Made by a program: the position numbers and the translations under genes. From the NCBI RefSeq assembly GCF_014269395.1, contig NZ_JACOGK010000009.1, positions 23,301 through 87,300 of the forward strand: 64,000 bases of DNA, in the 5' to 3' direction. Position 1 is the first letter of the stretch. Each line of letters begins with the position of its first letter. Positions 34,743-43,783 of this stretch are shown one piece after another. Under the pieces are notes generated by a model, which was given only the letters and a program-made list of their open reading frames with translations, did no database searches and had not been told where the DNA came from. This DNA comes from Megasphaera hominis. GTDB taxonomy: Bacteria > Bacillota > Negativicutes > Veillonellales > Megasphaeraceae.

Positions 34743-35801
34743 ATGATCAAACGCAGAAACACACTGCCCGTTCAGGTTGGCAACGTTACCATTGGTGGTA
34801 CGGCCCCTATTTCGGTGCAGACCATGTCTACAGTGAGCCCGGCCGATACGGCCAAGGCCATTGCCGATGCCCAGCGTTTGGCCGGCTTTGGCGCGGAAAT
34901 CATCCGCTTTGCCGTCCCGGACATGGCTGCTGCCAAAGGGCTGAAAGACGTCGTCGCTGCGTCGCCTGTGCCCATCGTGGCAGATATACATTTTGACTAC
35001 CGCCTGGCTCTGGCATCCGTCGATAGCGGGGTCCAGGCTTTGCGCATCAATCCGGGCAATATCGGTGGTGACGACAAGGTCGTCCAAGTCGTCGACAAGG
35101 TACGGCCCAAGAATATTCCCATCCGCATCGGTATCAACAGCGGCTCCTTACCGGCCGATATTCTGGCTGCGTACGGTGGTCATCCGACGGCAGAAGGCAT
35201 GGTAGAAGGGGCTTTGCGGCATATCCGCATCCTGGAACGGATGGACTATCCGAACATGGTTATTTCCCTGAAATCATCACAGGTACCGCTCATGATCGAG
35301 GCGTATGAACGCCTGGCAGAACAGGTCCCGTATGCCCTGCACTTAGGCGTTACGGAAGCCGGCCTGATTCGCGAAGGCAGTATCAAATCGGCCATCGGTA
35401 TTGGCACGCTTTTGTATGAAGGGATTGGCGATACAATCCGCGTTTCCCTCACGGATGATCCGGCAGAAGAAATCAAAGCCGGACAGACCATTCTCAGCTC
35501 CCTGGGGTTGCGTGAGTTTGGCCCGACTTTGGTCAGCTGTCCCACGTGCGGCCGCACGCAGGTCCAGCTCATTAGCCTGGCCAAACAGGTAGAAGAAGCA
35601 CTCAAGGAGATTCAAAAGCCTCTCCACGTAGCTGTTATGGGCTGTGTCGTCAACGGTCCCGGAGAAGCACGGGAAGCCGATTTCGGTATTGCCGGCGGTA
35701 ACGGCAAGGGCATCGTCTTTTCCCACGGTGAAGTATTGCGTACTGTGCCGGAAGACCAGCTCGTCGCCACGCTCTTGGAAGAAATCAAAAAATCCTTGTA
35801 A
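34743..35801 (+). CDS. ispG: 4-hydroxy-3-methylbut-2-enyl-diphosphate synthase IspG
   Basis: A 352-residue iron-sulfur enzyme of the MEP isoprenoid pathway (also called GcpE). It has the TIM-barrel part with IGGTAPISVQTMSTV near residues 18-32 and IHFDYRLAL near 81-89, and the C-terminal 4Fe-4S part with CPTCGR near 262-267 and VMGCVVNGPGEA near 295-306. GAGG precedes the ATG. It supplies precursors used by uppS upstream. The run from uppS to ispG probably forms one operon. Confidence 0.95.
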   Translation: MIKRRNTLPVQVGNVTIGGTAPISVQTMSTVSPADTAKAIADAQRLAGFGAEIIRFAVPDMAAAKGLKDVVAASPVPIVADIHFDYRLALASVDSGVQALRINPGNIGGDDKVVQVVDKVRPKNIPIRIGINSGSLPADILAAYGGHPTAEGMVEGALRHIRILERMDYPNMVISLKSSQVPLMIEAYERLAEQVPYALHLGVTEAGLIREGSIKSAIGIGTLLYEGIGDTIRVSLTDDPAEEIKAGQTILSSLGLREFGPTLVSCPTCGRTQVQLISLAKQVEEALKEIQKPLHVAVMGCVVNGPGEAREADFGIAGGNGKGIVFSHGEVLRTVPEDQLVATLLEEIKKSL

Positions 35802-35815
35802 CGACTCCGTTCGTA

Positions 35816-35844
35816 TTGAAGCCGTGCCGAAACAGGTATATAAT
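35816..35844 (+). promoter_or_regulatory. Promoter of the tRNA-like RNA gene
   Basis: TTGAAG (35816-35821), exactly 17 bp, TATAAT (35839-35844). It overlaps no gene and would start transcription at about 35851, right at the 5' end of the tRNA-like fold. Confidence 0.75.
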
Positions 35845-35850
35845 AAGTGA

Positions 35851-35971
35851 AAAGCATGGATATTGTAGAGGGAGCAAGCCTTGATAGAGGAAGCCCCGGT
35901 TCAAATCCGGGTCTATGCTACAAGGGATTGTGTAGAGGACAAGCAATTGTTTTTTGCACAATCCCTTTTTT
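35851..35971 (+). ncRNA. Small RNA with tRNA-like acceptor and T-arm
   Basis: Bases 35853-35920 can form an 8 bp acceptor-like stem (AGCATGGA with TCTATGCT, one G-U pair) and a perfect T-arm, CCCGG TTCAAAT CCGGG. The middle 34 bases do not make a standard D-arm or anticodon arm and no anticodon loop with U33 can be placed; the 3' end is ACAA, not ACCA. A consensus promoter precedes it and an intrinsic terminator follows, so it looks like a dedicated small RNA gene of about 120 bases and not a normal tRNA. It could be a degenerate tRNA or a tRNA mimic. Confidence 0.5.
35922..35971 (+). terminator. Terminator of the tRNA-like RNA gene
   Basis: AAGGGATTGTG and CACAATCCCTT form an 11 bp stem followed by a T-run. 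The loop, TGTAGAGG-ACAAGC, resembles the TGTAGAGGGAGCAAGC inside the tRNA-like part. Confidence 0.85.
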
Positions 35972-35974
35972 GTA

Positions 35975-36024
35975 TTGATATTTTTTCCTTTCCGTTATAC
36001 AATATGATTAGTTAGCTAACTAAT
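35975..36024 (+). promoter_or_regulatory. marR promoter with perfect palindromic operator
   Basis: TTGATA (35975-35980), 17 bp, TACAAT (35998-36003). Directly after it lies the 18 base perfect palindrome ATTAGTTAGCTAACTAAT (36007-36024), which covers the start of transcription. A close copy lies before the export genes at 36641-36656, so this is most likely the MarR site used for autorepression. Confidence 0.8.
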
Positions 36025-36039
36025 AAGGAGGGAAAAATC

Positions 36040-36522
36040 ATGAAAATGGAAGTATTTCCTACGCAGGAAGAATTGGCAGAACATGCCAAGCTGATTCCGG
36101 AAATCGATCCCTTATCCGTCCTGGCCATGCTGCGCATTATCCAGGCGTCTGAGGAAATCCGGGCCAACATTGGCAATGTCATTGAGCGGGAATACCAGAT
36201 TTCTGAAGGAAAGCTGCGTGTCCTCATCGTGCTGCACCAAAACCCGGACGGCATTGCCCCGTCGGTTTTGGCCGATAAGACCGGCGTCACCCGAGCGACG
36301 ATCAGTGTCATGACGTCGCGTATGGCCCGGGATGGCCTGGTCGAAATCGAGAGCGACACAAAGGATAAACGGGGAAAGATACTACGCCTGAGTGAGCACG
36401 GCCGCGCCTATCTGAACCAAATCCTGCCCAATCACTATCTGCGCATTTCCCGCCTCATGGGTAAGCTCAACCGGGAGGAACAAGACGAAGTTATCCGCCT
36501 CCTGCAAAAGCTTACAACATGA
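36040..36522 (+). CDS. MarR-family transcriptional regulator
   Basis: A 160-residue winged-helix regulator. The DNA-binding core, with LRVLIVLHQNPDGIAPSVLADKTGVTRATISVMTSRMARDGLVEIESD and then the wing KRGKILRLSEHG, covers about residues 65-125. Flanking helices form the usual dimer interface. It is followed by a two-gene export system whose upstream region carries the same operator half-sites as its own promoter, so it most likely represses itself and that system. AGGAGGG precedes the ATG. The inducer is unknown. Confidence 0.88.
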   Translation: MKMEVFPTQEELAEHAKLIPEIDPLSVLAMLRIIQASEEIRANIGNVIEREYQISEGKLRVLIVLHQNPDGIAPSVLADKTGVTRATISVMTSRMARDGLVEIESDTKDKRGKILRLSEHGRAYLNQILPNHYLRISRLMGKLNREEQDEVIRLLQKLTT

Positions 36523-36530
36523 GAGGAGTG

Positions 36531-36620
36531 AAGGGGTTGTCACGTGACTGAAATACACCCTTTAAAATGCACCCCTTTCGTCATGGAACTATCGTTCCAT
36601 GACACTTCCCCCATTGGGGG
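36531..36620 (+). repeat. Cluster of three inverted repeats in the marR-export spacer
   Basis: AAGGGGT (36531-36537) pairs with ACCCCTT (36571-36577). Next, GTCATGGAAC and GTTCCATGAC (36580-36603) form a perfect 10 bp hairpin. Finally CCCCC and GGGGG (36608-36620) pair. No T-run follows, so it may be a weak terminator or an mRNA-stabilising region. Confidence 0.55.
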
Positions 36621-36640
36621 CAGCCTTATTTCCTGCTTAT

Positions 36641-36656
36641 TTAGTTAGCTGGCTAA
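36641..36656 (+). promoter_or_regulatory. Second MarR operator-like site
   Basis: TTAGTTAGCTGGCTAA differs from the perfect site at 36008-36023 at two positions. It lies 22 bases before the start of the membrane fusion protein gene. Confidence 0.65.
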
Positions 36657-36678
36657 TTATACGAAAGAGGAAAAGACT

Positions 36679-37791
36679 ATGAACATACAACCTAGAGCCA
36701 TGAAAATCGGTATTTTATTCATTTGTGTCATTATCCTTGGCGGCATTTTGCTCATGTTCAAGGGCAACGATGCTTTAGCCCAGGCCATTCGCAAAAAAGA
36801 CGGTATCCTTACGGCAGAGCAGGTAAAAGTATCCTTTGATTCTGTCAGCGGCCGGTTGATCAGTGAAAATGTAAAAGAAGCCCAGGAAGTAAAGAAAGGC
36901 GATATCCTCATGCAGCTAGACAGCACGGATACAGACCTTTCCATTCAAAAGACACAGGCCCAGATTGCCCAGCTGGACGCGCAAATCCGCTCTATGAATG
37001 GCACTATCCGCATTGGCTACAGCCAGACCGATACACAGCAGGAACAAAGCTATCGCGGCATCGATGCCCAGCGGGCTGCTGTCACTTCAGCTGAAGCAAC
37101 GCTGCGTAACGCCCAAATCGACTACAACCGTAAGTCTGCGCTCCTCTCACAGGGCGCCATTTCCCGTCAGGATATGGATGACTCCCAGAAAGCGCTGGAA
37201 GTAGCCCAGGCGGCTCTGGAACAGCAAAAGCAGGCATTGTCCAAGCTCTTAGGCGGTGCCCAGGACAACGGCAACACGGATTCACTGCAGTTGCCGGAAA
37301 TCGAAGAAGCCAGACAGACGAACGCCAACAAGAATAACGATGTCGATGCTCTCATTGCGCAAAAGAAACAGCTGGAAACTACGCTCCAGGAACTGTATGT
37401 ACAAAAGGACCGTCTCACCCTGCGGGCACCGGAAGACGGCAAGGTTCTGAAGATTATCGCTAAGCAAGGGGAAATGATTACGGCTAATACGCCGGTTATT
37501 CTCCTCGAAAGCAAACGCTATTATTACGATATTTATGTCAGTGAAAAACAGGCTGCCCAGCTCCACGAAGGAGAAGAACTGACCGGTACCTCTGTCGCCA
37601 CAGGTAACCCTGTACGCGGTACGATCCGCCTCATTACGCAGGCGCCGGAATTTGCTAATTTAAAGATGACCCGTGAAAAGGGCCAGGCCGACCTTTCGGC
37701 TTTCCAAATCCGTATCTACACGGATCCCGGCCAGGATATTATGCCGGGACTGACGATCGAGGTGAAAAATGATGCATTCTCTAAAGGATGA
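36679..37791 (+). CDS. HlyD/EmrA-type membrane fusion protein
   Basis: A 370-residue adaptor of a drug or solute exporter. One N-terminal membrane helix (about residues 9-27) is followed by a first biotinyl-lipoyl-like half (VSFDSVSGRLISENVKEAQEVKKGD), a long coiled-coil hairpin with many Gln, Ala and Lys residues (about 85-245), the second half (DRLTLRAPEDGKVLKIIAKQGEMI) and a beta-barrel domain. It overlaps the following permease gene by 23 bases. It is likely controlled by the MarR protein upstream. It would span the periplasm towards an outer-membrane channel, for which no gene lies nearby. Confidence 0.88.
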   Translation: MNIQPRAMKIGILFICVIILGGILLMFKGNDALAQAIRKKDGILTAEQVKVSFDSVSGRLISENVKEAQEVKKGDILMQLDSTDTDLSIQKTQAQIAQLDAQIRSMNGTIRIGYSQTDTQQEQSYRGIDAQRAAVTSAEATLRNAQIDYNRKSALLSQGAISRQDMDDSQKALEVAQAALEQQKQALSKLLGGAQDNGNTDSLQLPEIEEARQTNANKNNDVDALIAQKKQLETTLQELYVQKDRLTLRAPEDGKVLKIIAKQGEMITANTPVILLESKRYYYDIYVSEKQAAQLHEGEELTGTSVATGNPVRGTIRLITQAPEFANLKMTREKGQADLSAFQIRIYTDPGQDIMPGLTIEVKNDAFSKG

Positions 37792-38926
37792 AATAGCCTT
37801 TCTCTTTTCGGGACGAGGTATGCCCTATGAAAAGGTCGCTATTATGGTTGCTGTCGTCTGCGCAGTTGTCTTTACGATACTATTGGGGAACAACACCATC
37901 CACAATGCGCCAGTCGCCATCATCGACAGGGATAATTCCCGCTATAGCCGGGAAATCATCGACGAAATCGACGCGTCGCCCTTCATTGACGTGAAAGATA
38001 TCATTCATACGGCTGTATCGCCGGAATCACTCTTTTACAACGATCGGTACGTTGCCGTTATCTATTTACCTCAGGACCTGGAAAAAACGCGCTACGGGTC
38101 GCAGAGTGGCGCTATTGGCGTCTTTTATGATAATACGAGTACAGCCCAGTCGGCTGAAGTCATGGAGGCCCTCAACGAAATTGTAGCCGCTGAAAATGCC
38201 AAGCTCTCTGGCACGGAAGGAAGCCGTGTCGAGTCCGGTATTTCTTTGCGGGACCGGCTCCTCTTTAACCCACAAGGATCGGCAGCAAATAATGGTGAAG
38301 TCCAGGGCTTCCTCTTTTTCTTCTCGTCTATGTTCTTTACCTTTGCTACCATCGGTATGGTGCCGCGCCTGCGCATGACGGGCCAGCTCCAGCATGAGCT
38401 CTTGCATGGCACCCCCTTTGGCATTCTCATCCGCCTCATTCCGTATTGCTTTTGTCTCATGACGGCCCTGGTCATCGGCATGGTCATTCTGCATTTCTTT
38501 AATGATATGAACTTTTCCGGCAGCTACGTCTTATTCCTGCTGACACAATGCTTTTACATTCCTGCCGTAGGTACGATGAGTCTCCTGTTTGGCTGGAATG
38601 CCGCGAATCCGGGCGTCGCGTCGAGCCGTATGATTCTCTTTATTCCAGGCGGCTTCATCCTTGGCGGTGCCACGAGCCCTATTGTCGAGCAGTCCTTATG
38701 GGTCCAGCACGTAGCCCACTTTTTCCCGCTCACATGGGAATACGAATTTACGCGGGACATCATCGTTCGTGGAGCCGGCTTCGGCGACATTGCCCAAACG
38801 CTGGGACAATTTTTATTGTATTTTGCTACGTTACTTATCGTCTTTTGCCTGGTCTTCCGCCATGCCCGTCAGGGCCTGCTAAAACAACAAGCCCAGGCAG
38901 TCGCCCATACGCAAGAGGAGGCATAA
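37769..38926 (+). CDS. ABC-2 type transporter permease
   Basis: A 385-residue permease of the ABC-2/DrrB-YhhJ group. One membrane helix near residues 23-40 is followed by a large extracytoplasmic domain (about 45-170) and five or six further helices. The end of the protein (FFPLTWEYEFTRDIIVRGAGF near 320-340) is typical. No ATPase gene is present in this operon, which is unusual; a shared ATPase elsewhere would be needed. Two ATGs (37769 and 37772) are possible. It is translationally coupled to the fusion protein gene. Confidence 0.85.
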   Translation: MMHSLKDEIAFLFSGRGMPYEKVAIMVAVVCAVVFTILLGNNTIHNAPVAIIDRDNSRYSREIIDEIDASPFIDVKDIIHTAVSPESLFYNDRYVAVIYLPQDLEKTRYGSQSGAIGVFYDNTSTAQSAEVMEALNEIVAAENAKLSGTEGSRVESGISLRDRLLFNPQGSAANNGEVQGFLFFFSSMFFTFATIGMVPRLRMTGQLQHELLHGTPFGILIRLIPYCFCLMTALVIGMVILHFFNDMNFSGSYVLFLLTQCFYIPAVGTMSLLFGWNAANPGVASSRMILFIPGGFILGGATSPIVEQSLWVQHVAHFFPLTWEYEFTRDIIVRGAGFGDIAQTLGQFLLYFATLLIVFCLVFRHARQGLLKQQAQAVAHTQEEA

Positions 38927-38929
38927 CCT

Positions 38930-39379
38930 ATGGTAGAAGAAATGAAAGATGAAGAACTGCATTCCATACTCGTTCCCGTTGATGGCTCAGAGCCATCACG
39001 ACGGGCCTTACACAAGGCAGTATACATTGCTGGCCATTGTGGTGCGTCACTGACTCTTTTGAACGTCGTCGATTTGAACAAGGAAATCAATTCCTTTGAA
39101 CAGGTCAGTACCGGCGGCTACGTGCCGTCTGAACTCAAGGTAAAGGGCTATGAGCTGCTTACAGAAATGGTCCGCGACGTACCGCGGAACATGCCCTTGC
39201 GGACGGTCGTCAAAATTGGCGATCCAGCTAAGACGACTGTGGAATTTTGTGAAGAAGAGAAGTTTGACCTGATTATTATTGGCAGCCGCGGCTATTCACG
39301 GCTGAAACAAATGATTTTGGGCAGTGTAAGCCAATATGTCATCCTGCGCTGCACCTGCCCGGTCATGATCGTACGCTGA
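38930..39379 (+). CDS. Universal stress protein (UspA family)
   Basis: A 149-residue single-domain Usp. The start ILVPVDGSEPSRRALHKAVYIA and the ATP-binding motif G-x2-G-x9-G-S in GSRGYSRLKQMILGSVSQYVI near residues 119-139 mark it as an ATP-binding type. It is 3 bases after the permease gene and has GAGGAGG upstream, so it belongs to the same transcript. The link to export suggests a stress-linked role, which is only an inference. Confidence 0.9.
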   Translation: MVEEMKDEELHSILVPVDGSEPSRRALHKAVYIAGHCGASLTLLNVVDLNKEINSFEQVSTGGYVPSELKVKGYELLTEMVRDVPRNMPLRTVVKIGDPAKTTVEFCEEEKFDLIIIGSRGYSRLKQMILGSVSQYVILRCTCPVMIVR

Positions 39380-39504
39380 TTTTCTCATTTTATTTTCATC
39401 ATTTTCTCATTCTTTTTTAATCTGGTACTCATCCTTCTGTTATGTTTTTCTTATATACTCAACGTAATGATACCGGCCGGAATAAGGTATGAAGGAGTAG
39501 ATTT

Positions 39505-40854
39505 GTGAAACAGAAGAATGAAATCAACACGATTTTACAATATGCGGAAAGCAGCCGGGAATGGGCCGGACCCTTACAATCGCTAGGTGCAACAGACCAG
39601 ATTCCTGAAGCTATGACCACCTCTGTAAGTTATTTATGCCGTCTGGCTTACGTCTATTTACGGGCTGCTCTTTGGGGCCATGATTATGAAAAATACATAG
39701 GCCTGACCTACGAAGCCTTACGCCTGGCCAAGAAATGCCAAACCCAGGATAAGGAGTCTATGAGCGTCCGTTGCGCTGCCTATGTCTATTACAGTGAGTA
39801 TTTACAGTACACCCCGATCAGCAAGAAATTTCCCAGGTGCCAGCGGGAAAAGCGTGAGACATACCTTACAAAGGCCTTTACCTGCTATGAATACTTGCTC
39901 AAACAGGATGCATCCTTATATGATTCATTCCGCTATGCGTACCTCTTATACCGGGCAGCAGAAGACTTTTGCCTGACCTGGCCTATGACTAAGCGCAAGC
40001 GGCTGAAGGAAGAAGCCTTCGCCCAATTCTCCCAGATCCTGCGTGGCTGGAAAGAGCTGTCGTCAGAAGACCAAAAGCGGCACGAGCGTCTCTTTCATAA
40101 GACGTGCTACAATATCGGCCGGTGCGGACTGGCACTTTTGCAAGGCCAGTCGTGGCTGCAGAAGGAATTCCTCATGGTCCTTGCCTCGCCGCCTAAGGCG
40201 GCCAAACAGGCAGAACGCAAGCAAATCCTACGCTGGGTTCTCTATGGCCTGGAAGAGGCCCGCAAGGGTGCCGGACTGCCGGAAATAGCAGAAGATCTGG
40301 TAGCCGTAGCGCATCAAAACCAGCCCTACCCGCCACAGTCCGGGGACATTTATTATTCTCTTGGCAAGGCCTATGAATGCGCTGTGACTCTTAGGCTGAG
40401 TGATTTGCCTCACGACGATACAGAACGGGCTGAACGCTACTATACATATGCCTGTGAAATCGACAGGCAGCGCCGTTTGGACAAACAGCCTGTTACAGGC
40501 TTTACTCATATGTATGCTGCCTTGTTCCGTCTCTATTACAGCCAGCGGGAATTAGAAAAATTTGCCGCTGCGTGGCAACGCTATGGGGCAGATATTCCCT
40601 TTACAGCCGATTTGCGGACCATTTGTGCCGTGCGCTGGTACTTTTGCCGTGGCGAATATGACCGGGCCAGAACGGCCTTACAGAATTATATAGACGATGC
40701 CAAGTGGTTGCCTGGATTATCGGAGAAAAAGACACAGTCTCTTATGGACATGATTGATACAGCCGATAGTGGCAGTGCCCACGTCGTAAAGGGTACGTAC
40801 AATGAGTATCAGATGAGATTTTTCCAGCGCTTGGCAAAGCAGGCACAAGCCTAA
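39505..40854 (+). CDS. TPR-like helical protein of unknown function
   Basis: A 449-residue, almost wholly helical protein rich in Tyr, Arg, Lys and Ala with repeating patterns such as AYVYYSEYLQY and AYLLYRAAEDF, typical of TPR or SEL1-like repeat folds. No signal peptide, membrane helix or enzyme motif is seen. The start is GTG at 39505 with AAGGAG upstream. It stands alone in front of a CGGC-domain gene. Such proteins usually act as protein-protein scaffolds. I do not recognise a named family. Confidence 0.65.
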   Translation: MKQKNEINTILQYAESSREWAGPLQSLGATDQIPEAMTTSVSYLCRLAYVYLRAALWGHDYEKYIGLTYEALRLAKKCQTQDKESMSVRCAAYVYYSEYLQYTPISKKFPRCQREKRETYLTKAFTCYEYLLKQDASLYDSFRYAYLLYRAAEDFCLTWPMTKRKRLKEEAFAQFSQILRGWKELSSEDQKRHERLFHKTCYNIGRCGLALLQGQSWLQKEFLMVLASPPKAAKQAERKQILRWVLYGLEEARKGAGLPEIAEDLVAVAHQNQPYPPQSGDIYYSLGKAYECAVTLRLSDLPHDDTERAERYYTYACEIDRQRRLDKQPVTGFTHMYAALFRLYYSQRELEKFAAAWQRYGADIPFTADLRTICAVRWYFCRGEYDRARTALQNYIDDAKWLPGLSEKKTQSLMDMIDTADSGSAHVVKGTYNEYQMRFFQRLAKQAQA

Positions 40855-40924
40855 AAATAAACTGGCTATTTTCCCTTCTCCATGCTATAGTATAAAGAAA
40901 CCAAAAAGAGGGGAATGTGATAGT

Positions 40925-41332
40925 ATGTCTAAATTAGTCGTTGTCGTCCAATGTGATATTGTCTGTAAACGCTGCGCCGGGTACGGCTGTATGAAAACCT
41001 TTTTTGACCGGACCGGTCCCTTTGCGGATTATCCGGCAGATACACGGTATTTACCGTTTACGTGTGGCGGCTGCTGTGGTGCCGGCTTGGCCGGCAAGCT
41101 GGAAGATCTGACACGTAAGCTGAGACGGTACCAGGAAAATAAGGAGGATGTGGTCGTTCATTTGGCTTCGTGTCTCGTTTCTGACAACTATCACCGTCCG
41201 CCCTGTCCGTTCCGCAAGTATATGCACGATATTATCGAACGTAAAGGCTTTCCTGTCGTCTTGGGATCGTATGTTTCCAAAAAATCCACCGAAAAGAGAG
41301 CCGCAGGTATTTACAAAGAATGGAATGGCTAA
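40925..41332 (+). CDS. CGGC-domain protein
   Basis: A 135-residue protein rich in cysteines. It has an N-terminal cluster (CDIVCKRCAGYGC at residues 10-22), the central CGGCCGAG block near 47-54, and further cysteines near residues 83 and 94. This is the CGGC domain, proposed to bind metal or an iron-sulfur centre. The function is not established. It is followed by a good terminator. Confidence 0.8.
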   Translation: MSKLVVVVQCDIVCKRCAGYGCMKTFFDRTGPFADYPADTRYLPFTCGGCCGAGLAGKLEDLTRKLRRYQENKEDVVVHLASCLVSDNYHRPPCPFRKYMHDIIERKGFPVVLGSYVSKKSTEKRAAGIYKEWNG

Positions 41333-41344
41333 GTCCCTTAGCGC

Positions 41345-41379
41345 AAAAAGCATCCGTCACTTTGACGGGTGCTTTTTTT
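41345..41379 (+). terminator. Intrinsic terminator
   Basis: AAAAAGCATCCGTCA, loop CTT, TGACGGGTGCTTTTTTT. It ends the CGGC gene. Confidence 0.9.
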
Positions 41380-41565
41380 GCCTTATCAAAAGTTGTTCAA
41401 AAACGCATATATTATGCATTGACCGTAGAGAGAATAGTACTCTTCATATCGTTGAAGTGAGAAATGAAGATACAAATTAGGATAGGTAAATTGTAAAATG
41501 CCTGTAAATGCATATTAATTATGTATATACTAATTATTATCATATATACTATATCAATATTATAT

Positions 41566-41594
41566 TTGATAAAATTAAATTATTATGGTATAAT
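41566..41594 (+). promoter_or_regulatory. Promoter of the BCCT transporter gene
   Basis: TTGATA (41566-41571), 17 bp, TATAAT (41589-41594) with TG one base before the -10. The stretch from 41380 to 41565 is very AT-rich and holds no gene; it may be a control region for osmotic response. Confidence 0.8.
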
Positions 41595-41699
41595 AAGTGA
41601 GTAAAATACATAAAAATGCAATTCTACCAGGCACGATAGGTCTGCCGTTATTCACCTATGCAGTCATACGGGCCTTCTAGATATCAAGGGAGGAATTCT

Positions 41700-43715
41700 A
41701 TGAGGAACCGACTGGAGCGGCTACGCTCTCTTACTACATTTAATACCTGGATTACGATTCCGGGACTGCTCATTATAGCGGCTGTCGTTATTGGCTGCGC
41801 CTGTTTCCCTGCTACGACAGGGGCTTACCTGGATGCAGCTAAGCAATGGATCACTACATCCTGGGGCTGGCTCTTTATTTTGGGCGTCTCGTTTTTTGTT
41901 ATATTTTTACTCGTTCTTTGTGTCAGCAACTTGGGCAGTATCCGCCTGGGAAATGATGATGAAGAACCGGAATATCCTTTTTTCTCGTGGATTGCCATGT
42001 TGTTTGCCGCCGGTATGGGCATTGGTCTCATGTACTTTGGTGTAGCAGAACCGATTTCGCACTATGCCATGCCGCTTCATGAAGGCTTATCGGCTAACGC
42101 CCAGGCAAAAACGGCTATGCTCAACACGTTCTTTCACTGGGGGATTCATGCCTGGGCTATTTACGGCGTCCTCGGCCTGGCCCTGGCCTATTTTGGCTTC
42201 CGCTATCACGTGCCCCTTACCGTACGCAGCGCCTTTTATCCGCTCTTGCGGGATAAAGTAAATGGTCCTATTGGCATCTTTATCGATGTTGTTGCTTTGT
42301 CCTGTACGATTTTTGGTATTACGACGACATTGGGCTATGGTTCTATGCAGCTGGCCTCAGGCTTCAAGGAAGTAGGACTGATCAGTGAAGCTCATATGGG
42401 CACGCTGATCTGCATTATTATCGTCTTTATGACCTGCGCCATCCTTTCTGCCATTTCCGGTGTCAGTAAAGGCGTGCGCTGCCTGAGCGAAATCAACCTG
42501 GGCCTGGCCTTATTTCTCATGCTTTTTGTACTGGCAGTAGGCCCGACGATTATCATCCTCAACGATTTTACTGAAAACCTGGGTGCGTACTTGTCCAACA
42601 TTATACCGCTCAGTTTCCGCACCTTTGCGTACGATCCGCAAAACGAAGGCTGGTTCACGTCGTGGACCGTCGTTTACTGGGCCTGGTGGATTTCCTGGGC
42701 ACCTTTTGTCGGTATGTTTATCGCCAAGATTTCCCGCGGCCGGACCGTACGGGAATTTATCTTGGGCGTTCTTCTGGTGCCGACGGTATTCAATCTCTTG
42801 TGGATGACTGTCTTTGGGAATACGGCAATCTGGGCAGATCAGGTCAATGGCGGCACCCTTTCAGCCATGGCCAGCCAGACGGAAGCACTCTTGTTTACGT
42901 TCTTGAATTATTTGCCTTTCAGCAAGATTACATCAATTATGTCCATTGTGATCATTACGCTGTTCTTCGTCACATCTGCCGATTCGGGTATCTTCGTCAT
43001 CAACGGGATTGCCTCGTCTGGTGGTATCAAATTCCCTAAATGGCAGAGTGCTTTTTGGGGTATCGTCTTGGCTGCCCTGGCTATCTTATTGCTTTATACA
43101 GGCGGTTTAGGTGCACTGCAGGCCACGACCATGGTTATGTCCCTGCCGTTTTTAGTGATTTTGATCGTCCTGTGTTTCTGCCTGCTTAAAGGCCTGGTCA
43201 TCGATGAAGATTACTTTGGCCGCGGTCTCTCGGCGTGCACGTCCTACTGGACAGGCTCGTTCTGGAAGGATCGCCTGAATTCCATGGTCAGCCATCCGGA
43301 TCTGAACAACGCCAAGCAGTTCATTCAAGAAACTGCCGTACCAGCCTTTGAAGAGTTGTCCGAAGAAATCAAGAAGTACGGTGTGGAAGCCAAGGTACAT
43401 TACGATGTCATGGGACCGTTACCACGGGCCGAATTCGTCATTGAACAACCGTCCATGCGCAACTTCATTTACGGCATCCAATGCGAACGTAACGCTGTGT
43501 CGGAATTTGCCGCCAATAATGATTCCATGCCGCAAATCGACGATAATATCATTTATATCCCTATGAGCTACTTTGCCGATGGCCGCATTGGTTATCCTGT
43601 ACGTTACATGAAAAAGGATGAATTGATCATCGATGTCCTGCGGCAGTACGATCGCTTTACGAAACTCGCAGCTGATAAAAAACACTTGCTGTTCCTGTAT
43701 GAACCGGAAGACTAG
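41700..43715 (+). CDS. BCCT-family betaine/carnitine/choline transporter
   Basis: A 671-residue transporter with twelve predicted helices. The family motifs are clear: GMGIGLMYFGVAEPISHY near residues 104-121 and the helix-8 signature YWAWWISWAPFVGMFIAKISRGRT near 326-349, whose tryptophans form the substrate box. The last 150 residues form a soluble C-terminal domain, longer than in OpuD and like that of BetT. It likely imports betaine, choline or carnitine with Na+ or H+. AGGGAGG before ATG 41700 decides the start over 41658. Confidence 0.92.
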   Translation: MRNRLERLRSLTTFNTWITIPGLLIIAAVVIGCACFPATTGAYLDAAKQWITTSWGWLFILGVSFFVIFLLVLCVSNLGSIRLGNDDEEPEYPFFSWIAMLFAAGMGIGLMYFGVAEPISHYAMPLHEGLSANAQAKTAMLNTFFHWGIHAWAIYGVLGLALAYFGFRYHVPLTVRSAFYPLLRDKVNGPIGIFIDVVALSCTIFGITTTLGYGSMQLASGFKEVGLISEAHMGTLICIIIVFMTCAILSAISGVSKGVRCLSEINLGLALFLMLFVLAVGPTIIILNDFTENLGAYLSNIIPLSFRTFAYDPQNEGWFTSWTVVYWAWWISWAPFVGMFIAKISRGRTVREFILGVLLVPTVFNLLWMTVFGNTAIWADQVNGGTLSAMASQTEALLFTFLNYLPFSKITSIMSIVIITLFFVTSADSGIFVINGIASSGGIKFPKWQSAFWGIVLAALAILLLYTGGLGALQATTMVMSLPFLVILIVLCFCLLKGLVIDEDYFGRGLSACTSYWTGSFWKDRLNSMVSHPDLNNAKQFIQETAVPAFEELSEEIKKYGVEAKVHYDVMGPLPRAEFVIEQPSMRNFIYGIQCERNAVSEFAANNDSMPQIDDNIIYIPMSYFADGRIGYPVRYMKKDELIIDVLRQYDRFTKLAADKKHLLFLYEPED

Positions 43716-43783
43716 AAGAGAAGAGCTGACGTTACAAAACGGGCATACTGTGACGTAAAGAATACAATTCGATTAACTGCACC

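Noticed and set aside
35853..35920. A normal tRNA
   Set aside because: No D-arm and anticodon arm can be drawn, and no CCA end is present, although the acceptor and T-arm fit.
36531..36620. A CRISPR or REP array
   Set aside because: The three hairpins are different from each other and not regularly repeated.
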